From Desmonostoc muscorum FACHB-395 (lineage in GTDB: Bacteria; Cyanobacteriota; Cyanobacteriia; Cyanobacteriales; Nostocaceae): a DNA stretch of 43,483 bases. The stretch spans positions 1-43,483 of the forward strand of contig NZ_JACJSF010000068.1 of NCBI RefSeq assembly GCF_014698035.1. Reading direction: 5' to 3'. Below the pieces are notes generated by a model, which made no database searches, was not told where the DNA came from, and worked only from the letters and a program-made list of their open reading frames with translations. Positions 25,673 through 33,870 of the stretch are shown here, in pieces. Each line of letters begins with the position of its first letter. Position 1 is the first letter of the stretch. The translations under genes and the position numbers were made by a program.

Positions 25673-25810
25673 ATGACCACCTATATTTTTTTCGGTGAAG
25701 CCCTACGGATGTTGACTAATGCCTATTTGATATCAGCAGTACTGTTAATAGCAGCTTCTGGTATAGGTTTAGCGGTAATTGAAACAATAGAAAAGGCAGG
25801 AGAACGCTAA
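25673..25810 (+). CDS. 45-aa single-span membrane peptide
   Basis: The peptide starts MTTYIFFGEALRMLTN and has one hydrophobic helix (about 17-36, 'AYLISAVLLIAASGIGLAVI'), then a charged tail 'ETIEKAGER'. AGGTG lies six bases before the ATG. Its composition resembles the single-helix subunits attached to cyanobacterial thylakoid complexes (NDH-1, photosystems), but I do not recognise the family, so that is only a suggestion. The next gene starts 180 bp downstream after a hairpin; co-transcription is possible. The long upstream spacer suggests its own promoter. Confidence 0.6.
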   Translation: MTTYIFFGEALRMLTNAYLISAVLLIAASGIGLAVIETIEKAGER

Positions 25811-25907
25811 GTTTACAGATGGCAATTGTAGTTATTGCCAAAAACCATTGGGTGCAAGTGTTCGCCGTGGATAAATCTTGGGAATACTAAAGCATGAAAG
25901 TCTCACA

Positions 25908-25958
25908 GCGTTACAGTCTTACCTGTAAATCTACCAAACATACAGGTAACTGTAGCGC
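25908..25958 (+). promoter_or_regulatory. Large 18-bp hairpin in the leader of the TerB-like gene
   Basis: GCGTTACAG-TC-TTACCTGTA (25908-25927) pairs with TACAGGTAA-CTGTAGCGC (25941-25958): 18 pairs with one G-U and a 2-base bulge, around a 13-base loop. It ends 16 bases before the AAGGAG ribosome-binding site. No T-run follows, so it is not a simple terminator. It may be an RNA regulatory element or a protein operator; this is inference. Confidence 0.55.
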
Positions 25959-25989
25959 TATTGAGACTCTAGCCAAGGAGTTACTACAA

Positions 25990-26436
25990 ATGAGTCTATT
26001 CGACGCTGTGTTGGGTACAGAAAACCAAACCCAAGCAGCACTCAATTCAGCGGAAGCTTTTGCTGTTATTGTCTTGGCGGCAACAGCTTCAGACGGTTAT
26101 CTTTCTGTTGAGCAAGCAAATTCTATCACTTTTGTGCTGTCTCGGATGAAACTTTTTACAGGTTATCCTCATGAGATGATGAATAGACTGTTTGACCAAA
26201 TTTTGGGTATTCTCAAGGGGGATGGTTTTAACACTTTATTTGATGCGGCAAAGGATTCTTTATCTCAAGACTTGCGGGAAGCAGCCTTTGCAGTAGCCAC
26301 TGATTTAGTCTTAGCTGAAGGTGTTGTCGCTGAAGAAGAAAAAAGCTTTTTAAACGATCTATATCAAGCTTTAGGCGTTTCTCGTGAGATAGCACTACAA
26401 ATCATGCAAGTAATCTTAATTAAAAACCGGGGATAG
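25990..26436 (+). CDS. TerB-like (tellurite-resistance-domain) protein
   Basis: 148 aa. The all-helical TerB/DjlA-like fold is suggested by 'SAEAFAVIVLAATASDGYLSVEQANSI' and the second half-repeat 'REAAFAVATDLVLAEGVVAEEEKSFLNDLYQALG', both with the acidic metal-site residues typical of the family. The frame opens at 25894, but the ATG at 25990 has AAGGAG nine bases upstream and matches the family N-terminus, so I use it; the upstream 32 codons cover the leader hairpin. The cyanobacterial role is unknown; TerB proteins are linked to stress and metal sensing. Two hairpins follow the stop. Confidence 0.82.
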   Translation: MSLFDAVLGTENQTQAALNSAEAFAVIVLAATASDGYLSVEQANSITFVLSRMKLFTGYPHEMMNRLFDQILGILKGDGFNTLFDAAKDSLSQDLREAAFAVATDLVLAEGVVAEEEKSFLNDLYQALGVSREIALQIMQVILIKNRG

Positions 26437-26488
26437 CAAAATAAAGCATCTGCTTAATTAAACTATATAAATAGCTTTTAAAAAAGAC

Positions 26489-26525
26489 GTGCCAAAGGAC
26501 TTAAGCTTCTTTGGCACTATTTTTG
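26489..26525 (+). terminator. Terminator after the TerB-like gene
   Basis: GTGCCAAAG (26489-26497) pairs perfectly with CTTTGGCAC (26509-26517), followed by TATTTTT. Positioned 53 bp after the stop. Confidence 0.75.
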
Positions 26526-26549
26526 GTGTTATTGTGAATAAACTTAAAA

Positions 26550-26576
26550 TTTGCGACTTTTTCGAGAAGTCGCAAA
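26550..26576. terminator. Second hairpin TTTGCGACTT/AAGTCGCAAA
   Basis: A perfect 10-bp stem with a 7-base loop, followed by TCTTGTTGTT. It lies between the TerB-like terminator and murF and could act as a second terminator. Confidence 0.5.
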
Positions 26577-26647
26577 TCTTGTTGTTAAATGCAGTATTGT
26601 GTCATAATTCGATTTTATAATTTTGAACTTTAAATTGTAAATTACTT

Positions 26648-28003
26648 ATGCGTTGTTCTGCCACCCTATCCCAACTGGTTGAAGTTCTTTTGGCCAGTCC
26701 GATAAACTTATCTGAAACTGCTTTAACACAAGTCAGTTGCGGTATACAAACAGATAGCCGTACCCTGAAGCTGGGTGAAGTATTTGTCGCTTTGCGAGGC
26801 GAGAAATTTGATGGACATAAATTTGTGCCAACTGCGATCGCAAAGGGTGCAATAGCTGCAATTGTAGATTTTGAATACGAAAATCCCGGTTTTCCGGTGT
26901 TACGGGTAAAAGATACCTTAAAGGCATATCAACAAATTGGCAGATGGTGGCGCGATCGCTTTAATATTCCTGTAATTGGCGTAACAGGTTCTGTGGGTAA
27001 AACAACAACCAAAGAATTGATCGCCGCAGTTTTAGGAACAAAGGGGCGAGTTCACAAAACTTATGGAAATTACAACAACGAAATTGGTGTCCCAAAAACT
27101 CTCCTAGAACTTGGCGCAGAAAATGACTACGCTGTGATTGAAATGGCCATGCGGGGTAGGGGACAAATTGCCGAACTGACACAAATAGCGCGTCCAACAA
27201 TTGGAGTAATTACCAATGTGGGGACGGCACATATTGAATTACTGGGTTCCGAAGAAGCGATCGCTGAGGCAAAATGTGAGTTATTAGTTGAAATGGCTGC
27301 TGATAGTGTGGCAATTCTCAACCACGACAATCCTTTATTAATGACCACGGCGGCGAAAGTTTGGCAAGGAGAAGTTTTGACTTACGGCTTCTCTGGTGGG
27401 GATATTCAAGGGCAGTTAATTGATAACGAAACTGTGGAAGTTGCAGGAATCCAATTGCCTCTACCGCTACCTGGTCGTCACAATGCGACTAATTTCTTAG
27501 CAGCTTTAGCGGTGGCAAAAGTGTTGGGGATTGATTGGGCAAGCCTTAAAGCAGGTGTAGAGGTGGATATGCCCACAGGACGATCGCAGCGATTTACCTT
27601 GCCCAATGATGTGATAATCTTAGATGAAACTTATAATGCTGCACCAGAAGCGATGATTGCATCGTTGCAGTTATTAGCAGATACACCCGGAAAGCGGAAG
27701 ATTGCCGTATTGGGTGCAATGAAAGAATTAGGAGAGCGATCGCAGCAGTTGCATCAGCGAGTGGGAGAAACAGTACGAAAGTTGAATTTAGACGGTTTGT
27801 TGGTTTTGGTAGATGGAGAAGATGCCGAAGCGATCGCTCTTAGTGCCGAAGGTATCCCATCGGAATGCTTTGCAACTCATGCCGAGTTAGTGGCTAGGTT
27901 GAAGACATTTGTGCAAACAGGCGATCGTTTATTGTTCAAAGCCGCCCATTCCGTGGGATTAGATCGGGTTGTCAATCAGTTACGTGCAGAATTTACCCAA
28001 TGA
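26648..28003 (+). CDS. murF: UDP-N-acetylmuramoyl-tripeptide--D-Ala-D-Ala ligase
   Basis: 451 aa cytoplasmic ligase for the last step of UDP-MurNAc-pentapeptide synthesis. The Mur ligase P-loop is GVTGSVGKTT (111-120); 'TNVGTAHIELLGS' and 'LPLPLPGRHNATNFLAALAVA' mark the central domain, and 'DETYNAAPEAMIASLQLL' the C-terminal domain. The N-terminal domain contains 'IQTDSRTLKLGEVFVALRGEKFDGHKF', specific for MurF/MurE. The terminal TGA overlaps the ATG of the following acetyltransferase gene (ATGA), so the two are translationally coupled. No other mur or fts genes are nearby. Confidence 0.96.
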   Translation: MRCSATLSQLVEVLLASPINLSETALTQVSCGIQTDSRTLKLGEVFVALRGEKFDGHKFVPTAIAKGAIAAIVDFEYENPGFPVLRVKDTLKAYQQIGRWWRDRFNIPVIGVTGSVGKTTTKELIAAVLGTKGRVHKTYGNYNNEIGVPKTLLELGAENDYAVIEMAMRGRGQIAELTQIARPTIGVITNVGTAHIELLGSEEAIAEAKCELLVEMAADSVAILNHDNPLLMTTAAKVWQGEVLTYGFSGGDIQGQLIDNETVEVAGIQLPLPLPGRHNATNFLAALAVAKVLGIDWASLKAGVEVDMPTGRSQRFTLPNDVIILDETYNAAPEAMIASLQLLADTPGKRKIAVLGAMKELGERSQQLHQRVGETVRKLNLDGLLVLVDGEDAEAIALSAEGIPSECFATHAELVARLKTFVQTGDRLLFKAAHSVGLDRVVNQLRAEFTQ

Positions 28004-28569
28004 ATCTACCGCTAGAAACCCAACGTCTCAAACTACGAGACTTTGTAGAATCAGATTGGCTAGCGGTTCATCAATACGCTAGCGATCGCGAAGTTGTGCG
28101 TTATTTGACTTTTGGCCCTAATAGCGAAGAAGATACCAAAAACTTTTTGCAAAGAGAGATTTCATTACAAGGAGAAGAACCCCGTCAACATTTTGCCTTA
28201 GCAGTGACTTTAAAAACCCAACAGCAATTAATTGGTATCTGTCGCATATCCGTTAAGGATATTGATAATAAAACAGGCTCTATTGGATACTGCTTTACTA
28301 AGGAATTTTGGGGACAAGGATATGCAACAGAAGCTGTAAAAGCCGTTTTGTCATTTGGGTTTCAGGAGTTAGGCTTACATCGCATATTTGCGACTTGTCA
28401 TCCAGAAAACATTGCTTCAGCACGAGTTATGCAAAAAATTGGAATGCAGCAAGAAGGATATTTGCGAGAACACCATTGGATTAAGGGAGAATGGCGAGAC
28501 TCTTGGCTATATGCCATCCTTGAGCATGAATGGAGAAATCTAGATTTCAGGCGTTGTTGGAAAGGCTAG
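28000..28569 (+). CDS. GNAT-family N-acetyltransferase (RimJ/RimL-like)
   Basis: 189 aa. Acetyl-CoA-dependent acetyltransferase of the Acetyltransf_3 type: 'LETQRLKLRDFVESDW' at the start, 'GSIGYCFTKEFWGQGYATEAVKAVLSFGFQELGLHRIFATCHPEN' around the pyrophosphate loop (Q/G-x-G-x-A in 'GQGYAT'), and 'ASARVMQKIGMQQEGYLREH'. Relatives acetylate ribosomal protein N-termini or small molecules; the substrate cannot be told. Its ATG lies in the murF stop, so expression is coupled to murF. Its 3' end overlaps the convergent membrane-protein gene by 23 bp. Confidence 0.92.
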   Translation: MNLPLETQRLKLRDFVESDWLAVHQYASDREVVRYLTFGPNSEEDTKNFLQREISLQGEEPRQHFALAVTLKTQQQLIGICRISVKDIDNKTGSIGYCFTKEFWGQGYATEAVKAVLSFGFQELGLHRIFATCHPENIASARVMQKIGMQQEGYLREHHWIKGEWRDSWLYAILEHEWRNLDFRRCWKG

Positions 28570-28882
28570 GGCTGTTGCTGTAACGTCTTTGATAAAGAAT
28601 TGCTCCCAAATTAGTCACCAAACACGTGATTGCTAGCCACAACAAGATATAAGTAGGAGCCATCACCACACCAATCATGAACCAAGTATATACGTGCAGG
28701 ATCATTACAGAAGCGAAAAAGCTAGCAATTCCAGCAGATTGCCATACTTGATGTGATGGGCGACGTAAGGCTACTAGACCCATTGTTAAAATTGTGACAA
28801 GCAAGTTTGCTGGGACGAGAAACGCACAAATACTTATGCAGTTACCACGAGAGAACTCTACTAAGGTGTTAAAATCGAGCAT
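28547..28882 (-). CDS. Small hypothetical membrane protein
   Basis: 111 aa with three hydrophobic segments (about 18-38, 48-68 and 70-93) and a short charged C-terminus ('YQRRYSNSPSLSNNA'). No family is recognised. The region 'CAFLVPANLLVTILTMGLVALRRPSHQVW' is followed by an aromatic-rich helix. It is an inner- or thylakoid-membrane protein by composition. It is convergent with and overlaps the GNAT gene by 23 bp; on its 5' side it has about 200 bp of AT-rich spacer. Confidence 0.7.
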   Translation of the reverse strand: MLDFNTLVEFSRGNCISICAFLVPANLLVTILTMGLVALRRPSHQVWQSAGIASFFASVMILHVYTWFMIGVVMAPTYILLWLAITCLVTNLGAILYQRRYSNSPSLSNNA

Positions 28883-29055
28883 TAATGTTGTTGGGATAGA
28901 TGTTAGCTTTTTAAGAACTTAATTTATTTTAAAATAACTAAATTTACATTAACAGGTGAGTGAGTAATCACATTGCAAACATAACATAAATTAAAATATT
29001 GAGTTGCGTTTTGATACTACTCAATAGTTAGTTAATTATAAAGATTTTGGATAAG

Positions 29056-29078
29056 TAGGGTGGAAAACATCCACCCTA
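29056..29078 (-). terminator. Hairpin after the fasciclin gene
   Basis: TAGGGTGGA-AAACA-TCCACCCTA is a perfect 9-bp stem, seven bases past the fasciclin stop on the minus strand. There is no strong T-run on that side, so efficiency is uncertain. Confidence 0.5.
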
Positions 29079-29084
29079 GCTGAA

Positions 29085-29486
29085 TTAACCCGGTAAAATC
29101 ACGGTATCGATAACGTGTACCACGCCATTATCAGCTTCGATATCTGCTGCTAAAACTGTGGCATTTTTAACTTCAAAACCATCTAAAGAATGAATTTTAA
29201 TCGGTGAACCTTCCACAGAATTAACCGTGCCGAGTTCTGCCAAATCAGCCTTTAGCAGCTTTCCTGGAACGACATGATACTTTAAAATTCGCGTTAGCTG
29301 GGGAATATTCTGTAACAGAGTTTGGATAGTTCCCGGCGGTAATTTGGCAAAAGCATCGTCATTTGGTGCAAAGACAGTGAACGGGCCAGGACTTTTTAAT
29401 GTTTCTACTAAACCAGCAGCTTGTACAGCCGCCACCAGTGTTTTGAAAGACTCAGCCGTAACAGCAATATCAACAATATCAGCCAT
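29085..29486 (-). CDS. Fasciclin (FAS1) domain protein
   Basis: 133 aa, a single FAS1 domain. The H1 box is seen in 'GPFTVFAPNDDAFAKLP' and the H2-like box in 'DNGVVHVIDTVILPG', with 'LKYHVVPGKLL' between them. FAS1 domains act in adhesion or, in cyanobacteria, in secreted and envelope proteins. No signal peptide is seen, so location is uncertain. The gene is downstream of trmFO on the same strand but separated by copy C of the G/C-rich repeat. A 9-bp hairpin follows the stop. Confidence 0.93.
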   Translation of the reverse strand: MADIVDIAVTAESFKTLVAAVQAAGLVETLKSPGPFTVFAPNDDAFAKLPPGTIQTLLQNIPQLTRILKYHVVPGKLLKADLAELGTVNSVEGSPIKIHSLDGFEVKNATVLAADIEADNGVVHVIDTVILPG

Positions 29487-29562
29487 ACATCTGACCTAAA
29501 TTTTTGCAAAAGATTTTAAAGGATAATAAACCTATTTGAAGTTTTATTAAATAGGGTGGGGA

Positions 29563-29705
29563 AAAGAGGCAGGGGAGCAGAGGGGCAGGGGAAGCAGGAA
29601 GACAAGGGGGACAAGGGGACAAGGGGACAAGAGGTGAGAACTTGAAACAAGTCTTTCTCCTTGTCCCTAATTCTCCTTGTCCCCAAGTCCTCTTCCCAAT
29701 TCCCA
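29563..29705. repeat. Dispersed G-rich/C-rich fold-back repeat, copy C
   Basis: GGGGCAGGGGA and GGGACAAGG units (about 29572-29630) face complementary CTTGTCCCC units. The core 29632-29705 is nearly identical to copies A and B. Its right edge abuts the trmFO stop codon (29706-29708). Confidence 0.75.
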
Positions 29706-31022
29706 TTAATTCCGATTAGCTTTCCAATTTGCTAGATCGGTTAAAGAGCGATCGCGGTAACGTCCGTAACGCTCTTGTTTACTTTTGATTTTCGCACCCA
29801 ATTCGGGAAAAATACCAAAATTGGGGGGCATTGGTTGGAAATGCTTCGGCGAAGCGGAACTAATAAATTCCAATAACGCACCCATCATTGTTGTTGGTGG
29901 TAAAACCAAAGCTTCTTTACCCAAAGCTAGCCGTGCTGCATTAATTCCCGCCAAACAGCCACCCGCAGCCGCAGCAGTGTACCCTTCAGTACCAATCAGT
30001 TGTCCAGCAGCTAACAACGTTGGACGTTCTTTAAATTGCAGAGTTGGATGCATTAGCTGAGGGGCATTAATAAAAGTGTTACGGTGCATAACTCCCAACC
30101 GCACAAACTCCGCTTTTTCCAAACTTGGAATTAGCTGAAATATCCGCTTTTGCTCACCCCAACGCAGATTAGTTTGGAATCCTACCATATTCCACAGTTG
30201 ACCGGCTTTATCTTCTTGCCGTAACTGCACCACAGCATAAGGACGTTCCCCAGTGCGAGTATCTGACAATCCTACTGGCTTCAATGGGCCGTAGCGCATG
30301 GTATCTTCCCCACGCTGTGCTAGTTCTTCAATGGGTAAACACGCTTCAAAAAATTTCGCTGTTTCTCGTTCAAAACCTTTGAGTTCTGTTTGTTCAGCTT
30401 TACAAAGTTCTTCTCGAAAGTGCAAATACTGCTCTTTATTCATTGGGCAGTTGAGATAAGCAGCTTCACCTTTGTCATAACGTGATGCCATAAAAGCAAC
30501 GTCACGGTTAATCGATTCTCCCACAATTATCGGACTAGCCGCATCGAAAAAGCTGAGGTATTCCATCCCCGTAAAGCGCTGCAAATCCTCGGCTAATTCG
30601 GGACTGGTTAAAGGCCCAGTTGCTAAAACCAGGATTCCTTCAGGAATCGCAGATACTTCACCCCGGCGAAATTCAATTAAAGGATGGCTGGCTAAAGTTT
30701 GAGTCAAGTCTTGGCCAAATTGTCCCCTGTCTACCGCTAGCGCCCCACCCGCAGGAACGGCGTGTTCATCAGCTTTGGAGATGACAATAGAACCAAGTTG
30801 ACGTAATTCTTCGTGCAATAATCCCGCCGCGCGATCGCTAGCCATTGCCCCAAAGGAATTACTACAGACTAATTCTGCCAAATGTTCTGTATGATGAGCA
30901 GGACTGAAACGTTTTGGACGCATTTCATGGAGAATTACCGGTACTCCAGCTTGGGCTATTTGCCACGCTGCTTCAGTTCCAGCTAGTCCACCTCCAATTA
31001 CTTGTATCGGTTGTTGTTCCAT
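29706..31022 (-). CDS. trmFO: Methylenetetrahydrofolate--tRNA (uracil-54-C5)-methyltransferase
   Basis: 438 aa FAD enzyme making ribothymidine at U54 of tRNA using methylene-THF, replacing SAM-dependent TrmA. The N-terminal FAD motif 'IQVIGGGLAGTEAAWQIAQ' starts right after the chosen ATG at 31022. The GidA-like 'LAELVCSNSFGAMASDRAAGLLHEELR' contains the conserved catalytic-type Cys; 'YLNCPMNKEQYLHF' and 'GQLIGTEGYTAAAAGGCLAGINAAR' are family signatures. The frame is open upstream to 31064 with extra Met codons, but the family N-terminus favours 31022. The stop is directly followed by copy C of the dispersed repeat. Confidence 0.96.
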   Translation of the reverse strand: MEQQPIQVIGGGLAGTEAAWQIAQAGVPVILHEMRPKRFSPAHHTEHLAELVCSNSFGAMASDRAAGLLHEELRQLGSIVISKADEHAVPAGGALAVDRGQFGQDLTQTLASHPLIEFRRGEVSAIPEGILVLATGPLTSPELAEDLQRFTGMEYLSFFDAASPIIVGESINRDVAFMASRYDKGEAAYLNCPMNKEQYLHFREELCKAEQTELKGFERETAKFFEACLPIEELAQRGEDTMRYGPLKPVGLSDTRTGERPYAVVQLRQEDKAGQLWNMVGFQTNLRWGEQKRIFQLIPSLEKAEFVRLGVMHRNTFINAPQLMHPTLQFKERPTLLAAGQLIGTEGYTAAAAGGCLAGINAARLALGKEALVLPPTTMMGALLEFISSASPKHFQPMPPNFGIFPELGAKIKSKQERYGRYRDRSLTDLANWKANRN

Positions 31023-31252
31023 AGTTAAATTTTTAGTTCCCATATCATAAGTATCCATCAGCATCAGCGCTAGGATACATCAACAACTAAAGTATTGCTG
31101 AGTTGGACTTGAAACTTTTGTACAAAAATACAAAAACTCAATTTTTTCCCTGTGCCTAGAGCATGAGATTTAAATAACTAAATTAAACTGTATTGAGTCA
31201 TCAGTTAAAACAGATAAGATTTTGAATTTTCAGGAATTAAGTCTAGCCGCAA

Positions 31253-31969
31253 TTACAAATTATCTGTATTAATTCCTTTCTCTCTGAGTTTCGCTAACAA
31301 TTCTTGATAGCGATCGCGGTCTTTTTCTAATTCTTGTAAAGCCGCTTCCTTTGCTTGACATTCCCGTTCTGCACGTTGGCATTCCTGTTGGCGTAACTGG
31401 TCAATTTCTACAGGTGACAAAAACTTTTGTCCGGTAGGAGAAATAATTTCCAGGGTATCCGGTGTTAATGTAAAACTGATTCCCAAACGCGGACTTACCC
31501 AGCCATTCATCTCCTCGATGACTTCAAAACTATCCCCAGAACGGAGCAAGCCATTTAAATCGTTTTTAGCCGGATCATAAATATAATATTCTTCCACGCC
31601 GTAATGCTGGTAAAACTGAAATTTTTTGGTCATTTCTTTGAGGGTGTTACCTGGCGATAGTATTTCAAATACTACCTGTGGGGGGATATTATCTTCATCC
31701 CACTGTAAATAGGAACCCCGTTTTCCTTTTGGTCTACCAAAGACTACCATTGTATCCGGTGCTTGTTTGAGATTCGGGTTTCCTTGAACTGGATACCAAA
31801 ACAAATCTCCGGCGATAAATACATCAGTTGTTGATGCAAATAGGATTTCTAAATTTTCTTTAATTTTGACAATCCATGCAAATTGTTCTGTATTATCCAC
31901 CATTGGCTGTCCGTCGCTTTCCGGGTAGATGACTTCGGTGCTGGTTTCTGTTGTAACTTGTTGTACCAT
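31253..31969 (-). CDS. Uma2-family (DUF820) putative endonuclease
   Basis: 238 aa. The PD-(D/E)XK-like Uma2 core is seen in 'PDTMVVFGRPKGKRGSYLQWDE' (the Asp), 'PPQVVFEILSPGNT' (the Glu strand) and 'QHYGVEEYYIYDPAKNDL'. The C-terminal 50 residues form a Glu/Gln-rich coiled coil ('LRQQECQRAERECQAKEAALQELEKD'). GGAGGTG seven bases before the ATG at 31969 decides that start over the longer open frame (to 32113), which would overlap the next gene upstream. Uma2 genes are greatly expanded in filamentous cyanobacteria; the function is uncertain and may be nuclease or transposition-associated. Confidence 0.88.
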   Translation of the reverse strand: MVQQVTTETSTEVIYPESDGQPMVDNTEQFAWIVKIKENLEILFASTTDVFIAGDLFWYPVQGNPNLKQAPDTMVVFGRPKGKRGSYLQWDEDNIPPQVVFEILSPGNTLKEMTKKFQFYQHYGVEEYYIYDPAKNDLNGLLRSGDSFEVIEEMNGWVSPRLGISFTLTPDTLEIISPTGQKFLSPVEIDQLRQQECQRAERECQAKEAALQELEKDRDRYQELLAKLREKGINTDNL

Positions 31970-32066
31970 TGCTGCACCTCCAAGTATGGGGTTTTTAGCT
32001 GATATTTCTAGTTGAGAAAATACGTAAATGCAAAGCGCCTTGTAGCCAGACATCGCTTGTCTGAAC

Positions 32067-32870
32067 TTATTCATTGAAAGGTGTTTGCTGTATTGCTTGC
32101 TGGACTTGTGCAATATCCAAATCTAACGCCTGTGATATCTGTTCCACGCTTAAACCAAGTGCTAGCAGTTTAGGTACAGCTTCTAATTTTGCCTCAAAAC
32201 GACCTTTTTGTTTACCTTCTTCTTCAGCTTCTTGATAAACCCGTGTTTGCTTCAACTCACTTAACCCAAACATAGCTTCTATCTCCTCTCGACTTATGTT
32301 AGGCAATTTATAAACTAAGATTGTCTCTATTAATTCTAGTAATTGTTTTTGTGGTAGTTGCAAATTTACGGCTTGTTTAGTACGGTTAATTAGTTCTCTG
32401 GCGGTAGTAATAGTTGTATCTTCATTTTCAATTACTAATTTTAGGGTAGCAATACCTATTGGTAGTGATGCAGCTTCGCCTAATTCATCCAAGTAAATTA
32501 TACTAATGCGATCGCTGTTGAAGAATTCGTGGCAATCTTCTAGCTCACCAGTATCTATACTCCTTCTGGGATAAATCACCACTCCTCGCCAAGAATTTTT
32601 AGATTTATTTTGCCGTAAATAGAGAAATGCTTCCGAAACTAGGCGCAAATAAATATCTGAATCTGGTTGAAATTGAACTTCAACGAAATAAATTGGATTT
32701 TCTTCGTCTTGAGTGGGAAGAAATACACCATCTATTCTAAAGGCAGTTTGTTTGATTTCAACTGAAGAGAATTGATAGATATTTGCAGTTTCAGGAGAAT
32801 TGCCAATCAGTTCAAAGAAGACACTGGGGAATTCTTGAAATAGGCGATAAAATATGCTATCAGTTTTCAC
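32067..32870 (-). CDS. Rpn/DUF2887-family PD-(D/E)XK protein
   Basis: 267 aa. 'KTDSIFYRLFQEFPSVFFELIG' at the start, then 'RIDGVFLP' and 'IYFVEVQFQPDSDIYLRL' give the nuclease-like Asp and Glu-x-Gln of the Rpn/PDDEXK-transposase superfamily. The C-terminal part is a helical tail ('VYQEAEEEGKQKGRFEAKLEAVPKLLALGLSVEQISQALDL'). The GTG at 32870 (VKTDSIF) gives the family N-terminus; an ATG at 32945 would add 25 non-family residues. Rpn proteins promote recombination in enterobacteria; in cyanobacteria they are numerous and uncharacterised. It lies 97 bp upstream of the Uma2 gene on the same strand. Confidence 0.85.
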   Translation of the reverse strand: MKTDSIFYRLFQEFPSVFFELIGNSPETANIYQFSSVEIKQTAFRIDGVFLPTQDEENPIYFVEVQFQPDSDIYLRLVSEAFLYLRQNKSKNSWRGVVIYPRRSIDTGELEDCHEFFNSDRISIIYLDELGEAASLPIGIATLKLVIENEDTTITTARELINRTKQAVNLQLPQKQLLELIETILVYKLPNISREEIEAMFGLSELKQTRVYQEAEEEGKQKGRFEAKLEAVPKLLALGLSVEQISQALDLDIAQVQQAIQQTPFNE

Positions 32871-33001
32871 TCTGGATGTTATAGCAAAATTTTTAACTTC
32901 AGCAATTTTATAATGTGCTGCTCTCTGATTGCATAAATTATGCAAGATGGAAAACTAACTATTTGGCAGCTTTTTGTATTTTTTGATCGTAAATTCCATG
33001 C

Positions 33002-33772
33002 TTATGGAAATTTCCGATCGCGTACTTCCACGGCATAATCTTGCACAGCCTTGGTAATCGTCTCTCGCAAGTTGGTGTAAACCTTGGCGAATGGTGGATG
33101 TTTCTCGGCAAGTCCGATTACATCCGAGGTAACTAAAACCTGTCCATCGCAGTGAATTCCTGCACCGATACCAATTGTCGGAATGCTCAGTTTTTGTGTA
33201 ATCTGCATTGCCAAATCTGCGGGTATATGCTCTAAAACTATAGAAAATACACCTGCTTGTTCGAGAGCGATCGCTTCTTGTAAAATTCTCTCACTCGCTT
33301 CTTGGGTTTTCCCTTGTTGCCGCAAACCGAGTTGATGTACAGATTGCGGTGTCAAACCGACATGACCCATTACCGGAATTCCGGCTTGTACCAAACGAGC
33401 AATAGTTTCTGCGATCGCTGGATAGCCACCCTCCAATTTTACCGCTTGAGCGCCCGTTTCCTTTAGTACCCGCCCAGCTGAGTGCATTGCTTGTTGAAGA
33501 CTTTCTTGATACGTCAAAAATGGTAAATCTACAACGACTAATGCCCGTTTAACCCCACGACGCACAGATTTGGCATGGTATATCATCTCATCCAAAGTTA
33601 TCGGCAGTGTTGTTTCATACCCTAAAACTACTGCCATAGAGTCACCTACAAGGATTAAGTCTACACCAGCTGTATCGATGAGTTGAGCGATCGCATAATC
33701 CCAGGCGGTCAACGCGACAATTGAACGTCCCTGTTGTTTCCATTGAATTAATTGCTGGGTAGTGATTGCCAT
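33002..33772 (-). CDS. panB: 3-methyl-2-oxobutanoate hydroxymethyltransferase
   Basis: 256 aa, first committed enzyme of pantothenate synthesis (alpha-ketoisovalerate + methylene-THF to ketopantoate). TIM-barrel signatures: 'ILVGDSMAVVLGYETTLPITLDEMIYH' with the Mg-binding Asp, 'AQAVKLEGGYPA', 'VMGHVGLTPQSVHQLGG/RQQGKT'-like and 'IGIGAGIHCDGQVLVTSDVIGL'. Full length for the family. panC is not adjacent. A 93-bp fold-back repeat separates it from the upstream propeller gene on the same strand. Confidence 0.96.
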   Translation of the reverse strand: MAITTQQLIQWKQQGRSIVALTAWDYAIAQLIDTAGVDLILVGDSMAVVLGYETTLPITLDEMIYHAKSVRRGVKRALVVVDLPFLTYQESLQQAMHSAGRVLKETGAQAVKLEGGYPAIAETIARLVQAGIPVMGHVGLTPQSVHQLGLRQQGKTQEASERILQEAIALEQAGVFSIVLEHIPADLAMQITQKLSIPTIGIGAGIHCDGQVLVTSDVIGLAEKHPPFAKVYTNLRETITKAVQDYAVEVRDRKFP

Positions 33773-33776
33773 TTTT

Positions 33777-33869
33777 AATTAGGGGATAGGTGATAGGGGA
33801 TAAGTGATAGGTATAGGTGATCGGCTAAAAGAATTCAGTCCCCTGTACCCTGTAACCTGTCCCCTAATT
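33777..33869. repeat. 93-bp fold-back repeat between propeller gene and panB
   Basis: AATTAGGGGATAGG (33777-33790) and CCTGTCCCCTAATT (33856-33869) are complementary at 13 of 14 positions. The left arm repeats GGGGATA(A/G)GTGATAG and the right arm CCCTGTACCCTGTAACCTG. It lies one base from the stop codon of the propeller gene (33871-33873). Confidence 0.65.
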
Positions 33870-33870
33870 C

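Noticed and set aside
25819..25890. 22-codon frame after the 45-aa peptide gene
   Set aside because: Too short, no ribosome-binding site and no recognisable features.
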